From Chloroflexota bacterium (GTDB taxonomy: Bacteria; Chloroflexota; Limnocylindria; Limnocylindrales; CSP1-4): a DNA stretch of 43,794 bases. The DNA is taken from the NCBI GenBank assembly GCA_016191345.1, contig JACPOU010000020.1, positions 1 through 43,794 on the forward strand, read 5' to 3'. Positions within the stretch are counted from its first letter, which is position 1. Each line of letters begins with the position of its first letter. Shown here in pieces: positions 42,454-43,794 of this stretch. The notes below the pieces were generated by a model. The model saw only the letters and a list, made by a program, of their open reading frames with translations. It made no database searches and was not told where the DNA came from. Both the position numbers and the translations under genes were made by a program.

Positions 42454-43264
42454 CCCAATCAAGGATGAGCAGGAGTACGAGCGCGAAGACCCAGGCTGTA
42501 TGGAGCAGGGTCCGCCGGAAGAGTTCCGCGCCGGTCGACAGCCGTTCCTCGTTCCTCGTTCCGGTGGCCGACTGTGGGGCGACTGCTTGCAGCGCAATCG
42601 TCACGACCAGAACAACGGCGCCGATGGTGATCTCCGGACGCTGTCGTGCGGACGACCAGGCGACCAGGGCTGCCCCGAAGCCCAGAGCGGCGACGAGCGC
42701 CCACTCGGAGGTCTGCACGATCCGAAGGCGGCCCCGAGCGACGAGCGGAAGCATCGTAAGCAACGGGGCCATGGCGGCCACGACGGTTTCGGCACGACCG
42801 GTCAGGCTGCCTGGATGGCCTGGCCAGAAGAAGGAGCTCAGCAGAAGCGCCGGCAGCATGGAGGGGGCGAGCAGGCCTACATACAGTACATGCCACTGGC
42901 GCGAAGCAAGACCGCCCATTGGCCGATCGCGCACCAGAGTGGACGCCGCCCAAGCGCTCGCTCCGGCCAGACCCAGGACGACGCCGATCACGGGGACCGC
43001 CGCCGGGCGGATCCAGGTCACGGCTACCGCACTTGAAGCGATCGTGGCCAGAGCGTTCGCGACCCCGCCAGCATCCGGGGAGAACTGGGACACAGAGCGG
43101 GCATAGGCAGCGCTCCTATGGACCGCGAGTGCCGCACCGGCAAAGGCAAACGTCAGGATCCATAGCCAGTGATCCTGCCAACCACCGACCAGGGTGCCGA
43201 TGACGCCGACCAGGTCGATCGCGAGCCATGGGCGCCACGCTGGTCGAGGCCAGTGAATTCTCAT
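42434..43264 (-). CDS. Polytopic membrane protein downstream of an RHS gene
   Basis: From ATG 43264 the 276-residue product has about nine hydrophobic segments, such as WLAIDLVGVIGTLVGGW, WILTFAFAGAALAVH, ANALATIASSAVAVTWI and the C-terminal WVFALVLLLILDWVIL. No family is recognised. The ATG overlaps the RHS gene stop as ATGA, so the two are translationally coupled. Third-position GC is lower than in the methyltransferase operon, which hints at foreign origin. Position suggests an immunity or partner protein for the RHS tip; that is inference. Confidence 0.75.
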   Translation of the reverse strand: MRIHWPRPAWRPWLAIDLVGVIGTLVGGWQDHWLWILTFAFAGAALAVHRSAAYARSVSQFSPDAGGVANALATIASSAVAVTWIRPAAVPVIGVVLGLAGASAWAASTLVRDRPMGGLASRQWHVLYVGLLAPSMLPALLLSSFFWPGHPGSLTGRAETVVAAMAPLLTMLPLVARGRLRIVQTSEWALVAALGFGAALVAWSSARQRPEITIGAVVLVVTIALQAVAPQSATGTRNEERLSTGAELFRRTLLHTAWVFALVLLLILDWVILRPT

Positions 43265-43794
43265 GGGCAGAACGCGGACGCGACCGTTGCCCCGCCGACG
43301 CCAACCGCCGTGGCGCCGACGACAATTTGCGCGGGCCCGTACAGAGTTGCCAGCTGAATGCCTCCCGCAGCCTGCAAGACGGCGACGGGTCCGGCGAGCC
43401 CGCCGGTGGCGACCGTTTCCGCACCTGCTGCCCCAAGCTCGCCGAGCCCGAGCCCGATCACGAGAATTCCAAGGGCCGATACCAGAACCCCGCCGCCCAC
43501 GAGAACCACTCCTCCCACGACGCGGCCAGCGCGGCCGGCAGGCGAGAGGTTGCACGGCTGGTCTGCCGGCCGCGACTCCTGTCCGCTCGGGTCGGTGTAG
43601 CGGACCGGGTTGTTCCGGACGTAGACGTACGCCCCAACATAGGGGTCGCCGACGGCCGGGCTGACCGGGTCGACCGCGGTGAAGCGGCCGGTCGTCGGGT
43701 CGTAGGCGCGGGCCCGGAGGTGGTACAGGCCGGTGGTGCTGTCACGGTATTCGCCGGTGAAGCGGAAGGGGTTCACCGGGGCCTGGGACGTGGC
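43261..43794 (-). CDS. RHS repeat-associated core protein, C-terminal part (partial)
   Basis: The frame is open through the right edge, so only the last 177 residues are seen. NPFRFTGEYRDSTTGLYHLR, then ARAYDPTTGRFTAVDPV, then YVYVRNNPVRYTDPSGQ is the RHS-associated core that ends the beta-cage of RHS/YD-repeat proteins. The following ~105 residues are the variable tip: a short polar stretch with one Cys, then long Gly/Ala/Val hydrophobic segments (RAGRVVGGVVLVGGGVLVSA and ALGILVIGLGLGELG) ending in CP. This tip has no nuclease or deaminase motif and may insert into membranes. The gene starts outside the window. Confidence 0.9.
   Translation of the reverse strand, partial: ATSQAPVNPFRFTGEYRDSTTGLYHLRARAYDPTTGRFTAVDPVSPAVGDPYVGAYVYVRNNPVRYTDPSGQESRPADQPCNLSPAGRAGRVVGGVVLVGGGVLVSALGILVIGLGLGELGAAGAETVATGGLAGPVAVLQAAGGIQLATLYGPAQIVVGATAVGVGGATVASAFCP

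Overview
The window is about 43.8 kb of very GC-rich bacterial DNA. Genes are tightly packed, GTG and TTG starts are common, and many neighbours overlap by four bases (GTGA or ATGA). A septum-formation-domain protein, Ala/Arg-rich proteins, a PduO-type corrinoid adenosyltransferase and a non-pyrrolysine MttB cluster fit a soil or freshwater Chloroflexota (Limnocylindria-like) or a deep actinobacterial lineage. No rRNA, tRNA or single-copy marker is present, so this placement is inference. I saw no CRISPR array, no complete insertion sequence and no recognisable riboswitch.

Left part (1-11.5 kb): short GC-rich repeats and about 0.5 kb without a convincing gene; a SAM methyltransferase; lysine 2,3-aminomutase; a coupled p-aminobenzoate operon (pabB-pabC) between two unknown small ORFs; a leftward trio (membrane protein, GNAT acetyltransferase, septum-formation-like protein); a rightward pair (unknown helical protein plus DUF433); an Ala-rich coiled-coil protein; a MIP18/DUF59 Fe-S assembly protein; and a corrinoid adenosyltransferase coupled to a Bax-inhibitor-1 family membrane protein.

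Middle part (11.4-24.6 kb): a 1391-residue HTH-GAF-GGDEF-GAF-GGDEF-EAL protein, presumably a cyclic-di-GMP switch; a leftward ABC importer operon (binding lipoprotein, two permeases, ATPase) coupled to a HAD phosphatase; then a rightward run of nucleotidyltransferase-fold protein, metallophosphoesterase and APC-family permease, closed by a strong hairpin.

Right part (25-42 kb): two arms that together look like aerobic quaternary-amine (glycine-betaine-type) catabolism. The first arm is aldehyde dehydrogenase, a dimethylglycine/sarcosine dehydrogenase-type FAD-GcvT enzyme, and EtfB-EtfA. The second arm is a compact operon of corrinoid protein, DUF1638 protein, PF13769-like small protein, methylcobamide:tetrahydrofolate methyltransferase, RACo/RamA-like ASKHA activator, non-pyrrolysine MttB and MetF. 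In the model, MttB moves one methyl group to the corrinoid protein, the pterin-binding enzyme passes it to tetrahydrofolate, and MetF oxidises methyl-THF to methylene-THF. The dehydrogenase yields the same methylene-THF from the next methyl group and sends electrons to ETF. A divergent IclR regulator and MFS transporter flank the second arm, and four GTTCCA half-sites nested around one dyad lie between iclR and the corrinoid gene. A repeat-rich spacer, a cupin and a VapBC pair separate the two arms.

Right end (42-43.8 kb): a fragmentary ORF, then a leftward RHS-repeat C-terminus (its gene enters from outside the window) with a hydrophobic tip, overlapping a polytopic membrane protein that may be its partner.
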